DNA of 64,000 nt. Origin: JAJRTA01 sp965603125 (GTDB lineage: Bacteria > Zixibacteria > MSB-5A5 > GN15 > FEB-12). A model generated the notes under the pieces. It was not told the DNA's origin. It was given only the letters and a program-made list of their open reading frames with translations, and did not search any database. The stretch lies in assembly GCA_965603125.1 (NCBI GenBank), contig CBFDBU010000002.1, forward strand, positions 62,001-126,000, in the 5' to 3' direction. Positions 36,144-44,816 of this stretch are shown here, piece by piece. A program made the position numbers and the translations under genes. Position 1 is the first letter of the stretch. Each line of letters opens with the position of its first letter.

Positions 36144-36791
36144 ATGCCCCCGGCCCAGATACTGCAGATACCGAACTTAGTGAGTCTGACACGGATTCTG
36201 CTGACTCCGTTCGTGGGTTATTTTCTATGGAGGGGGGACAGTCAATCAACCTTGATTTGCGCCTCCCTGCTGGTCGTAGCAGCGATCACCGACTTCCTGG
36301 ACGGCTACTTAGCCAGGCGACTGGGGCAGGTGACCCGGTTGGGAATAGCTTTGGATCCCCTTTGTGACAAGATCTTTGCTGGGGCGCTGGTGGTGATGCT
36401 GGTTCTGTTTCGGGGCTTTCCGGTTTGGCTGGCGGCGGCAATCGTCGGCCGCGATCTGGTGATTGTAGGCGCCGGCCTCTACCTGATGCGCGGGCGAGAT
36501 ATCGACATGCCGTCTAATCTCACCGGTAAGTACGCCTTTGCCGCTATTGCCGTCCTGCTTGGAAGTTACGTGATCCGGTTCGATTTCGGAATCACACTGA
36601 TGATCTGGATCACGGTCGCCCTCCTAGTTGCCTCAATCGTGAGCTATAGCCGGGTCTTTGTCATCATAAAACGAGGTCTCTCGCCCCGCCCTTTTTCCGA
36701 TCGCCCGTTGTTCAGAACGCTCCGAATCGCAGTCGCGGTGATGGTGGCGGTAGTGTATCTTCATCGGTTGTTTCTCTATCTTGCGGGATAA
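36144..36791 (+). CDS. CDP-alcohol phosphatidyltransferase (PgsA-like)
   Basis: 215 residues with six membrane helices. The complete signature D-x2-D-G-x2-A-R-x8-G-x3-D-x3-D is present as 'DFLDGYLARR…GIALDPLCDK'. 'NLVSLTRILLTPFVGYF' is the usual N-terminus of phosphatidylglycerophosphate synthase-like enzymes. It would transfer a phosphatidyl group from CDP-diacylglycerol to glycerol-3-phosphate or another alcohol at the inner membrane. The acceptor is not certain, so no gene symbol is given. Confidence 0.85.
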   Translation: MPPAQILQIPNLVSLTRILLTPFVGYFLWRGDSQSTLICASLLVVAAITDFLDGYLARRLGQVTRLGIALDPLCDKIFAGALVVMLVLFRGFPVWLAAAIVGRDLVIVGAGLYLMRGRDIDMPSNLTGKYAFAAIAVLLGSYVIRFDFGITLMIWITVALLVASIVSYSRVFVIIKRGLSPRPFSDRPLFRTLRIAVAVMVAVVYLHRLFLYLAG

Positions 36792-36887
36792 CCGATGTAT
36801 GCTCATCATTGATATTTCCTGTTGCTGACCGTGGGAGTCGGACTGAGGCAGAGCCGGCTTTCCTGCCGACCGGGAAGCAGCGCCGGT

Positions 36888-39251
36888 CTACCTGCCGGAG
36901 CCGATATACTCATCGATGTATTGAAAGAACAGCTCGCTTAGATCGCGTTTTTCATCATGCACTGACCAGCCGATCTCGCTTGATAGTCGTGCCAGGTTCC
37001 GGTAGTAGCCGTAGCGGCTTCGCACCGAGGTCAGCTTTGCTTCGAGAACGTTCTCCTGGGCCTCGAGCATTTCGAGCAGAGTGGCTTTCCCGGCTTCGTA
37101 ATCGGCGGCAACCAGTCCAAGATTTTCCAGTGCCAGGCTCTCTGCCAGAAGGTACCGGCGCACGTTGCCGGCATGGGCGGTAAGCTGGTGCAACTTACCA
37201 AGTACTTCGCTCATGACCCTGAGAACGGCGTCATCGCGCAGGTACTCGGTTTCGCTCAGCCGGGCGTTCAACCGGCCGCGCTCACGTATGCGATCTGCGC
37301 CCAGGAAAATCGGAAGGCTCACGGTGGCGCCGAGAGACCAGCCACCGGCGCCGTCAGGCAACTCCGGAGGCCGGTTGCTGAGATTGTCGAACCTGTCAAG
37401 TGTAGCCCGAAATCCGACAGTGGGGAAGTAGCGCGCTTTGTTTCCCGCCAACCGGCTCTTTTGAAGCTCGATCCTTGCTTTCTGATACCGCACCGATCGG
37501 TTGCGCGTCAACGCCTCCTCCACGAGGTGATCACCCATGTTCCGCAAGCTTCCCGGGTCGTCCAGAAGAGGCAACAGACGGTAGTAGTCCCGGGCGAAAC
37601 TCTCCTCCGAGAAGCGGCTGCTGTCGAGCACCAGCGGGTTGTGACCGGGAAGGTTAAGCAGTGAGTTCAGCAATATGCGGGTCACCTCCAGGGTGCCGGA
37701 GGCCGTAACCGTCTGGGCGGTCGCTCGGCGTCGCTCCTGCTCCCACCTCACGACGTCAGCCTGCGGCCCGTTCTCAGTTTCAAGACGGGCGAAGGCCAGT
37801 TCGTAATAGCGGTCGATGTGGTTCCGGTTGGCCAGTTGCAGCGCTACGGTCTGATCCGCCTCAAGGAGATTGAGGAAGGCAACGGTCATGGCCAGTTCCA
37901 GGTCAAGCTGGGACTGCTCCAAACTGATCTCCTGCAGGTGCCGTCTACGAGCGGCCTTTTCAATTGAGCGGATGGTCTCCAGCGAAAAGACGGTCTGCTC
38001 CAGCGTCAACCTCCCGGTGTACCTGGCCGCCTGGTTGCTTTCTTCCACAACAGTGGCGAAATCATCATCGAAGTTGGCCACTGTGTACTCCCCGATGACC
38101 TCCGGCAGATATGCGCCGTAGGCCTGCCTGGCCGCCTGGGCCGCTTCCTCTAAGGCATCGTATCGTGAAAGGTGACCGGGGTTCCGGTCGAGGGCCTGTT
38201 GGATGACACCACGAATAGTAAGGACCGGCGCGTCTTCCGGTGGCGGCGCCGGGATCACCTGGGCCTCGCGCAGAGTCTCCTCGTTCAGGTGGAGGCGGCA
38301 CCGGTCGGCCGTCTCCCTGTTAAGAGTAAGTCCGCCCGGGGTATCGAAATCCACCGGCAACCCGGCAGGTATCTCTCCCTTTAGAATACGCACCGTCCTG
38401 GCGGCGGCGAACCGCGCCTCAGCCACAACTGTATAACCGGCGTTACTGGCGAATGCCCCCCGATCAACCAGGAACCGGCCCTCCCAGACAAAGGCCGGAA
38501 TGCCGTCCCGCTTGACCATCGCCAGAAACTCCCTGGTCTTGATGGCGTCCATGTCCCAGAAAGGAAAGAGATACAGGGCGTCGATGTTTTTGTCGAGACT
38601 GTGGTAAGCCTTGAAGTAGGCAAAGGTGCCGTACTTGTTATACCCTTCATGGCTGACCACCTCAAAGCCGAGTTTCCTCCCCAACTCGGAAACCTGGGCA
38701 AGAAGGCTGTCGCGTTCATTGCCGGTCGGGAAGTACAGCAGGCCCAGCCGTTTCACATCGACAAGCTGGGTGAGCGCCACAAGATCGCGCTCCAGTTTGT
38801 GCGGCCGGCGATGCACGGTCAGGTTGGGGACGACCGGGCGGCCGGCTTCGTCCAGAAGACCCTCGCGCATCGGATCCACGCGGTTCATCGCGACAATCGG
38901 CTTTTTGAATCCTGCGGCCAACAGGTCCTCGACTACCCAGGGACCCGTTGTCACCACCAGATCAAGCTCTTCTATGGAGGCGAGCCGGGCCGCCATCGCG
39001 CGGCAGGTGTCTCGTTTCCAGCCGGCGGATTTGTACCCCCGGGGGATCGTTGCCGGTTCGATATCATCGGGCAGCATCTGCCGCAACTGCCTGAGGTACT
39101 CATCCGTAAGCGCCATGTGCCCCAGGCTCTCGCCGCCTTCAAAAAAAGCGATCCGGACCTGCTGCTGTTCCTGTCCGCAGGGGGCGGCGCAGGGAAGAAT
39201 GACCAGCAGGATCAAACCGGTTATCAACAACGCTCTTTTAGCTTTCTGCAT
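36888..39251 (-). CDS. Fusion protein: ABC-type substrate-binding domain + TolC-family outer-membrane efflux domain
   Basis: 787 residues from the ATG at 39251 (GGGAGAAA upstream). A signal peptide ends near 'CAAPCG'. Residues about 35-330 have the ABC_sub_bind pattern (PF04392): 'VRIAFFEGGESLGHM', 'DLVVTTGPWVVEDLL', 'KRLGLLYFPTGNERDSLL' and 'GLPVDFDTPGGLTLN'. Residues about 345-770 are two outer-membrane efflux protein repeats with long amphipathic helices ('QQALDRNPGHLSRYDALEE', 'YRNLARLSSEIGWSV'), so the TolC trimer-forming part is complete. The two halves are in one frame with a Pro-rich linker (PAPPPEDAP). A substrate receptor welded to an exit duct is unusual. A stand-alone response regulator gene precedes it by 104 bases. 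Confidence 0.82.
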   Translation of the reverse strand: MQKAKRALLITGLILLVILPCAAPCGQEQQQVRIAFFEGGESLGHMALTDEYLRQLRQMLPDDIEPATIPRGYKSAGWKRDTCRAMAARLASIEELDLVVTTGPWVVEDLLAAGFKKPIVAMNRVDPMREGLLDEAGRPVVPNLTVHRRPHKLERDLVALTQLVDVKRLGLLYFPTGNERDSLLAQVSELGRKLGFEVVSHEGYNKYGTFAYFKAYHSLDKNIDALYLFPFWDMDAIKTREFLAMVKRDGIPAFVWEGRFLVDRGAFASNAGYTVVAEARFAAARTVRILKGEIPAGLPVDFDTPGGLTLNRETADRCRLHLNEETLREAQVIPAPPPEDAPVLTIRGVIQQALDRNPGHLSRYDALEEAAQAARQAYGAYLPEVIGEYTVANFDDDFATVVEESNQAARYTGRLTLEQTVFSLETIRSIEKAARRRHLQEISLEQSQLDLELAMTVAFLNLLEADQTVALQLANRNHIDRYYELAFARLETENGPQADVVRWEQERRRATAQTVTASGTLEVTRILLNSLLNLPGHNPLVLDSSRFSEESFARDYYRLLPLLDDPGSLRNMGDHLVEEALTRNRSVRYQKARIELQKSRLAGNKARYFPTVGFRATLDRFDNLSNRPPELPDGAGGWSLGATVSLPIFLGADRIRERGRLNARLSETEYLRDDAVLRVMSEVLGKLHQLTAHAGNVRRYLLAESLALENLGLVAADYEAGKATLLEMLEAQENVLEAKLTSVRSRYGYYRNLARLSSEIGWSVHDEKRDLSELFFQYIDEYIGSGR

Positions 39252-39355
39252 TTTCTCCCGTTCTGAGTGAAAACGTATCACGCGGGGGAAAATAGGAAAT
39301 TCGCGGGACTTGTTAAAGGATATTCTGAAAAGACCGACAAAAACCGCGGGCCAGG

Positions 39356-39736
39356 TTACGCCGTCGTTGGCTGTCGCCCTGCTGCGATGCTCCGCACCAT
39401 CTCCGAGAGGGTGTTGGCGCGGTAAGGCTTCTGCAGGAATCTCAGATGCTCGGTGAGGTCGTCGGAAAGATCATTCTGATCGGCTATCTGGCCGGAAGAG
39501 ATTATGCAGGGCATCGTGGGAGAAACCTGTCTGATCCGGCGCAGTGTCTCGACGCCCGACAGCTCGTGCATGTTAAAATCGAGCAGAACCAACCCGAGCG
39601 ATTCATGTTCTCGGGAGACAATCGCCAAGCCGCTCTGGCCTGAATCAGCGAGCAGAACTTCATGCCCGTCGCGCTGCAGTATCTTGCGCGCCAGAGCCCG
39701 TATCATCTCCTCGTCATCGATAACGAGGATTCTCAT
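39356..39736 (-). CDS. Stand-alone response regulator receiver protein (CheY-like)
   Basis: 126 residues, a receiver domain with no output domain. The ATG at 39736 opens 'MRILVIDDEEM', the acidic pair DD7-8. Asp53 in 'LVLLDFNM' is the phosphorylation site, Ser80/81 the conserved switch residue and Lys103 in 'FLQKPY' the conserved Lys. No histidine kinase is adjacent. It lies upstream of the fused TolC gene on the same strand, which may be a functional link, though the gap is 104 bases. Confidence 0.88.
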   Translation of the reverse strand: MRILVIDDEEMIRALARKILQRDGHEVLLADSGQSGLAIVSREHESLGLVLLDFNMHELSGVETLRRIRQVSPTMPCIISSGQIADQNDLSDDLTEHLRFLQKPYRANTLSEMVRSIAAGRQPTTA

Positions 39737-40083
39737 GTTTTTTTCCCTTACCCTGCACTTTCGGAGTGCTGCGTCGCAGTGAAATGACGTGCTTTCCCCG
39801 ATGAGTGAGCACTGCGTTATGTTATTGTATGTCGGAACCGGATGAGATATACATAACACCCGGCAGGCCGAATTGTTGTGCGGGATCTGCTGCCGTCAAC
39901 CTGTAATCCGAGCCTGCCAATGGCGCCTTTTGAAGTATGCCGGAGCTCTGCGGGTGGTGGCCGCCCATGCGGGCTTGCGGGCCGTCCTGCAGGTCCTCCA
40001 AAACTTGCTCCTGAAAAACCGGTTGACATGGCCGTAGCGGGGTATTTTATATTGACGACTCAAAAATTATGGGGTAAACTAAA
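39737..40083. promoter_or_regulatory. 347-bp region with the promoter(s) of the ATP synthase operon
   Basis: No gene is seen. Two promoter shapes end just before atpZ. The first is TTGACA (40023-40028) with TATATT (40048-40053), spacing 19. The second is TTGACG (40052-40057) with TAAACT (40075-40080), spacing 17. The latter -10 is only three bases from the ATG at 40084, so a transcript from it would be leaderless or start inside the codon. The former would give a leader of about 25 bases and a GGGG ribosome-binding site at 40071-40074. Confidence 0.5.
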
Positions 40084-40359
40084 ATGATTCTAATTGGCCC
40101 CCGGCGGAAGCAACGGCCGAGTAAGGACTTAAGGCAGATCGGCCTGTTGACTGCGGTGCCAATGTTGCTCTTGGTAGGCCCCCTGATCGGGTATTTCGCG
40201 GGTGATTGGGCTGACAGATATTTTGGAACCGAGCCCTACTTGTCGGTTCTTGGGGTGATTCTGGGTCTGGCCTCAGCCGGGATTGAGACATATAACTTGG
40301 TAAAAAAGGCCTCGGCCACTGAGAAAGACAAGGACAGTGAGAGACAGTCTGGGACTTGA
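40084..40359 (+). CDS. atpZ: AtpZ/AtpI-family ATP synthase accessory protein
   Basis: 91 residues with two membrane helices (residues 20-40 and 52-72). The pattern 'LRQIGLLTAVPMLLLVGPLIGYFAGDWADRYFGT' is the AtpZ/AtpI signature. It helps assemble the Fo rotor in families that have been studied. It overlaps the next gene by 23 bases and is the first gene of the atp operon, transcribed from the promoters upstream. Confidence 0.85.
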   Translation: MILIGPRRKQRPSKDLRQIGLLTAVPMLLLVGPLIGYFAGDWADRYFGTEPYLSVLGVILGLASAGIETYNLVKKASATEKDKDSERQSGT

Positions 40360-40753
40360 CTTTCTAAACCGCACGCTGAAGACAACCGGTCTGTTGCTCT
40401 TGATCTTCCTTCCTTTCGGGGTCTACTATCTGGGAGTTTACCCTGCTCTGGCGGTGTTTTCGGGAGGTGTCTGGGGAATCGTCAACTTCATCTTCCTTGC
40501 CGCGCTTATCCGAGCCGCCTTTCGCCCTGACGGCGTTGACCGCCGCCGCCTGCTGGGGCTGGCCCTGGTCAAGTTCCCGATGCTTTATGGCGCCGCCTAC
40601 TGCCTGCTGACCGTTCCGGAGTTTACTCCCCCGCGGTTTCTTATTGGTTTCTCGGTTGTCCTGGCGGTGATGGTATTGAAGGTTCTCGGGCGCCTGCTTC
40701 CGGGCCTGCACGATGAAAACCCGGAACCCAAACGTCTTGAGAGAGCTCTCTGA
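40337..40753 (+). CDS. atpI: ATP synthase subunit I-like protein (AtpI)
   Basis: 138 residues with a GTG start inside atpZ. Four hydrophobic segments follow the layout of the small Fo-associated AtpI proteins ('LLLIFLPFGVYYLG', 'VWGIVNFIFLAALIRAAF'). The position between atpZ and atpB supports the call more than the weak sequence conservation. Stop and the atpB start overlap (TGATG). Confidence 0.7.
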   Translation: MRDSLGLDFLNRTLKTTGLLLLIFLPFGVYYLGVYPALAVFSGGVWGIVNFIFLAALIRAAFRPDGVDRRRLLGLALVKFPMLYGAAYCLLTVPEFTPPRFLIGFSVVLAVMVLKVLGRLLPGLHDENPEPKRLERAL

Positions 40754-41610
40754 TGCCGGTGGGGCTTCATTATATGTCTGCCCTGGCCGCGGCGCATTTC
40801 ACGCCACTGTTTCTGGTAGCCGCCGGCGGCGGCAACGGCGATCATGGCGGCACACCCCACCTGCCCAGTCTCGTCTGGATCCTGCACGAACTGGGGATTC
40901 TGCCGGGGGGAGCCTACCGGTGGGCCACACTGTGGGTGGACATCGTCTTTGCGCTGTTGATAGCGGTGTTCTTTACAATCGTCGTGACACGGGTTTACAG
41001 GAAACGTCAACTCATTCCGAGACCGCTTCAGAATTTCATCGAGATGCTGGTCGAAGGAATGTACAACTTCCTTTACACTATCCTGGGCAAGGACGCCCGG
41101 AAGTACACCCCCTTTCTGGGGACGCTGTTTTTCTACATCCTGGCCATGAACTGGATCGGCCTTATTCCGGGCGGACACTCACCGTCGACCAGCCTGAACA
41201 TCACCGCCTCGCTGGCCATCATGGTCTTCCTGTATGCGCAGTATACGGGTGTACGGCGGCTTGGGATCCTGGGTTACATTGATCATATGGCCGGGGAACC
41301 ACGTGGTGTCATCACCTGGTGCATGGTGCCGCTTCTGTTTCCGCTGCACCTTATTGGCGAACTGGCCAAGCCGTTCAGCTTAGCTTTACGACTATTTGGA
41401 AATATAACCGGCGAGGATGTCCTGATAGCCGTTTTTGTCGGCCTGGGGATTGCCTGCCTGTCATTTATGAACTCGCCCGTCGGTCTGCCCCTGCATCTGC
41501 CCTTCATTTTTCTGGGCATGCTGCTGTCGACCATACAGGCGCTGGTCTTTACGCTTTTGTCCACTATTTATATCCTGATGATGCTTCCGCACGAGGAGCA
41601 TGGCCACTGA
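40753..41610 (+). CDS. atpB: ATP synthase Fo subunit a
   Basis: 285 residues. The essential Arg of the proton path is in 'FSLALRLFGNITGEDVLI'. 'LNITASLAIMVFLYAQYTG' and the C-terminal 'HLPFIFLGMLLSTIQALVFTLLSTIYI' are canonical subunit a helices. An N-terminal extension (residues 1-45) contains 'GGGNGDHGGTPH', a His/Gly-rich loop on the periplasmic side. It forms the two half-channels next to the c-ring. Confidence 0.95.
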   Translation: MPVGLHYMSALAAAHFTPLFLVAAGGGNGDHGGTPHLPSLVWILHELGILPGGAYRWATLWVDIVFALLIAVFFTIVVTRVYRKRQLIPRPLQNFIEMLVEGMYNFLYTILGKDARKYTPFLGTLFFYILAMNWIGLIPGGHSPSTSLNITASLAIMVFLYAQYTGVRRLGILGYIDHMAGEPRGVITWCMVPLLFPLHLIGELAKPFSLALRLFGNITGEDVLIAVFVGLGIACLSFMNSPVGLPLHLPFIFLGMLLSTIQALVFTLLSTIYILMMLPHEEHGH

Positions 41611-41667
41611 GAACATGAGAAGAAACGAAATTCAGCAATATCACTGAGGTACTTGTAGGAGGACACA

Positions 41668-41907
41668 ATGGAGTATCAGACGATGTTAGCCTGGGCGGCC
41701 CCGATAGCGGTTGGTCTGGCCGCGATTGGCTCGGGCCTCGGCATCGGCCGTGCCGTAGGCTCCGCGATGGAAGCCATCGGTCGGCAGCCGGAAGCGGCGG
41801 CCAAGATTCAGACGGCGATGATCATCGGCGCCGCCTTTATTGAGGCGCTTACGATCTACGTCTTCATCGTCTTCATTATGCTCAACGGAAAGATCGGCGC
41901 GCACTGA
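41668..41907 (+). CDS. atpE: ATP synthase Fo subunit c
   Basis: 79 residues forming a two-helix hairpin, with 'GSGLGIGRAVGSAMEAIGRQPEA' in the first helix and polar loop. The ion-binding Glu is at residue 59 in 'AAFIEALTIY'. The sodium-type residues (a Gln in helix one and Ser after the Glu) are absent: Ile and Ala stand in those places. Proton coupling is therefore expected. AGGAGG precedes the ATG. Confidence 0.95.
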   Translation: MEYQTMLAWAAPIAVGLAAIGSGLGIGRAVGSAMEAIGRQPEAAAKIQTAMIIGAAFIEALTIYVFIVFIMLNGKIGAH

Positions 41908-41969
41908 AGAAAACCGCTTCGGTTGCAGTCTTCACCTTTGAGTAACGCCGGTTAGAACCAGGAGACATA

Positions 41970-42452
41970 ATGGAACTACAGTGGCAGCAATTACTGACCC
42001 ACGCCCTCGGCTTTCTGATCGTTCTGTGGATTCTCAAGAAGTTCGCTTGGGGTCCTCTGCTGGCCCTGATGGAAGAGCGGCGAACCAGGATCGCCGATGA
42101 GTTCAAGGGCATAGAGGACGAGAAGGCGAACGTGGCCGGGCTTACCGCCGAGTATGAAGGTAAGTTGAAGGATATCGACGTCGAGCGTCGCGCCCGGCTG
42201 GTCGAGGCGGTCGATGAAGGCAAGAAGATCGCCGAGGAAATCAAGGCTGCCGCCCGCGAGGAAATCAAGCGCCTGGGCGAAAAAGCCGAGGACGAACTTG
42301 CGCGCGATGTTGCCAAAGCCAAAGTTCAACTCAAGAACGATATGGTGGCGATGACCATCGTGGCCACTGAAAAGATCATCAGGGAGAAGCTTGATGATCA
42401 GAAGCATCGGGAATTGATCGGCAGTTTTATCGAAAACGTGGAGAAGGCTTAA
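41970..42452 (+). CDS. atpF: ATP synthase Fo subunit b
   Basis: 160 residues. One N-terminal membrane helix (residues 8-25) is followed by a long charged coiled coil (residues 40-150) rich in Lys, Glu and Ala, the peripheral stalk. The conserved 'WGPLLALMEERRTRIADE' elbow is present. AGGAGA precedes the ATG. A single b gene is seen, so a homodimer stalk is likely. Confidence 0.93.
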   Translation: MELQWQQLLTHALGFLIVLWILKKFAWGPLLALMEERRTRIADEFKGIEDEKANVAGLTAEYEGKLKDIDVERRARLVEAVDEGKKIAEEIKAAAREEIKRLGEKAEDELARDVAKAKVQLKNDMVAMTIVATEKIIREKLDDQKHRELIGSFIENVEKA

Positions 42453-42459
42453 GCCACAG

Positions 42460-43008
42460 ATGTTAGCTCCTGAAGTTGCCAAGAAGTACGCCGGCGGGTT
42501 GTTCCTGTCCGTGAAGGACAAGGGTCTGGTCGACGTCGCCTACGATCAGCTTCAGGACCTCAGGACGTTTCTTGAAAGCGACCCGACTCTGCTCGATTTC
42601 CTGGTTGCTCCCCACGTGCTGGATGAACACAAGCTGGCGCTGGTGGAGGATGTTTTTTCCACTCGCCTGGAACGGCTTTTCGTGGAACTGCTGCATGTCC
42701 TGGTGAAGAAACACCGCATCGGCTTTCTTCACGGGATTATCGATGAGTTTGTCCGATACGTGGAGGCCGAGAAAGGTATCGGCCGTGTCACCGTCATTAG
42801 CGCCGTGGCGCTCAGTGACGCGGAAAGAAGCAGCCTGATTACCCGGATGGCCGTAAGAACCGGCCTGAAAATTGAACTGGAAGAGAAAATCGATCCTGAC
42901 CTGATTGGAGGTATGATCGTTATCACGCATAACGAGATCATCGATGGTTCCATAAGTCGGGAATTGGATCTGGTAAGAACGCAATTAACTAAAGTGCGGG
43001 TGCACTGA
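42460..43008 (+). CDS. atpH: ATP synthase F1 subunit delta
   Basis: 182 residues, starting seven bases after atpF. 'APEVAKKYAGGLFLSVKDKG' and the C-terminal 'IDPDLIGGMIVITHNEIIDGSISRELD' are the family's N- and C-terminal marks. It links the b stalk to the top of F1. A gap of 184 bases without a gene separates it from atpA. Confidence 0.93.
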   Translation: MLAPEVAKKYAGGLFLSVKDKGLVDVAYDQLQDLRTFLESDPTLLDFLVAPHVLDEHKLALVEDVFSTRLERLFVELLHVLVKKHRIGFLHGIIDEFVRYVEAEKGIGRVTVISAVALSDAERSSLITRMAVRTGLKIELEEKIDPDLIGGMIVITHNEIIDGSISRELDLVRTQLTKVRVH

Positions 43009-43192
43009 GACCGGCTCGACGTTGCGCGACACTGGTTCCAGCCGGCGGCCGGCGCGATGGATCGGCGGCGGATCGGAGTCAGCTTGAGAGTTCCTGGCAG
43101 GCAGGGCCAGGGCGATCTCCAAACACCGGTCCTGCAGATGACGCCCGACGAGGTTTGGTGAAAAAGAACCGTACTACAGATACAGGAGTTCG

Positions 43193-44710
43193 ATGATGGG
43201 TCTCAACCCGGAAGAAGTATCATCGGTTATCAAGAAAGAGCTGGAGAAATACGAAACCAAGCTCGAGATGGAGTCGGTCGGAACGGTGCTGCAGGTAGGT
43301 GACGGCATCGCCCGCATCTGGGGGCTCGAGGATGTCCAGATGTCCGAGTTGATCGAGTTCCCCGGTGGTATCATTGGGCTGGTGCTGAACCTCGAAGAGG
43401 ACAACGTCGGCGCCGCCATCTTTGGATCGGATACGAAGATACATGAGGGCGACACCGTGCGCCGCACGGGCAGGGTGGCTCAGGTGCCGGTGGGTGAAGC
43501 GCTTTCAGGACGGGTAGTAAACCCGTTGGGGCAACCGCTGGACGGCAAAGGTCCCATTGTAACCGACAACTATCGCGTCATTGAAGGTCGCGCGCCGGGT
43601 GTGATTGAGCGTCAGCCGGTGAAGGAGCCGCTGCAGACCGGCCTGAAGGCTATCGACTCGATGATCCCGATCGGTCGCGGACAGCGTGAGCTAATAATCG
43701 GTGACCGGCAGACCGGCAAGACAGCGCTGGCCATTGACACGATCATCAACCAGAAAGACTCCGACGTCCATTGCATCTATGTAGCCATCGGGCAGAAGTC
43801 TTCCACCGTGGCCCAGGTAGTCCAGACACTGGAGAAGCACGGCGCCATGCCGTACACGACTGTTGTTACGGCCAGCGCCACCGACCCCGCGCCGCTGCAG
43901 TATATTGCCCCTTACGCGGGGTGCGCCATGGGTGAGGAGTACCGGGACAACGGCGGGCATGCTCTGTGCATCTACGACGATCTGTCCAAGCAGGCCCAGG
44001 CTTATCGCCAGTTGTCGCTGCTACTGCGCCGACCGCCGGGACGGGAGGCCTACCCGGGCGATATTTTCTATTGCCACTCGCGCCTTCTGGAGCGTGCCGC
44101 CAAGCTCTCGGACGAGAAGGGCGGCGGGTCGTTGACGGCGCTGCCGGTCATAGAAACACAGGCCGGAGATATCTCGGCCTACATCCCGACAAACGTGATC
44201 TCGATTACCGACGGCCAGATATTCCTGGAGAGCGAACTGTTCTTCTCCGGCATCCGGCCCGCTATCAATGTCGGCATATCAGTCTCGCGCGTGGGCGGCA
44301 ACGCCCAGGTCAGGATGATGCGGCAGGTGGCCGGATCCCTGAAACTCGATCTGGCTCAGTACCGGGAACTGGCGGCCTTCACGCAGTTCGGCTCCGATCT
44401 CGACGAAGCTACTCGCAAACAGCTCAACCGCGGTGATAAAATGGTCGAGCTTCTGAAACAGGGCCAGTACATGCCGGTGCCGGTCGCGCGCCAGGTAATG
44501 ATCATCTGGGCCGGAACCAAAGGTTACCTGGACGATATCCCGACCGGCGATATCCTTCGTTTCGAGGAAGAGTTCCTCGCTTTCTGTGAGAGGGACTACC
44601 CGCATATCGAGCACAACCTGGACAAGGAAAAGGTGATTTCCGAGAAGACAGACGAGGAACTGGTGAAGGCGGTCGAAGCCTTCAAGGCATCGTTCAAGAA
44701 GAGCGGGTGA
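43193..44710 (+). CDS. atpA: ATP synthase F1 subunit alpha
   Basis: 505 residues. Non-catalytic nucleotide site: P-loop 'GDRQTGKT' near residue 170. The arginine-finger region 'GISVSRVGGNAQ' is intact. Start: CAGGAG lies upstream, and the tandem ATGATG leaves the exact first Met open (43193 or 43196). Alternates with beta in the F1 hexamer. The 184-base spacer upstream may hold a secondary promoter or processing site, but no clear signal is visible. Confidence 0.97.
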   Translation: MMGLNPEEVSSVIKKELEKYETKLEMESVGTVLQVGDGIARIWGLEDVQMSELIEFPGGIIGLVLNLEEDNVGAAIFGSDTKIHEGDTVRRTGRVAQVPVGEALSGRVVNPLGQPLDGKGPIVTDNYRVIEGRAPGVIERQPVKEPLQTGLKAIDSMIPIGRGQRELIIGDRQTGKTALAIDTIINQKDSDVHCIYVAIGQKSSTVAQVVQTLEKHGAMPYTTVVTASATDPAPLQYIAPYAGCAMGEEYRDNGGHALCIYDDLSKQAQAYRQLSLLLRRPPGREAYPGDIFYCHSRLLERAAKLSDEKGGGSLTALPVIETQAGDISAYIPTNVISITDGQIFLESELFFSGIRPAINVGISVSRVGGNAQVRMMRQVAGSLKLDLAQYRELAAFTQFGSDLDEATRKQLNRGDKMVELLKQGQYMPVPVARQVMIIWAGTKGYLDDIPTGDILRFEEEFLAFCERDYPHIEHNLDKEKVISEKTDEELVKAVEAFKASFKKSG

Positions 44711-44816
44711 AATTGACAACGTTGGGGATTGCTCGCCGGGGCAGGCAGCCCGGCCGACCCCATGCCGTCGGGACACACATGAACCGGCTGACAACGGACT
44801 GAAATGGAGCGGGTCT

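Noticed and set aside
43009..43192. Missing gene between atpH and atpA
   Set aside because: The 184 bases contain no frame with a start signal; all eight structural F1Fo subunits are already present.
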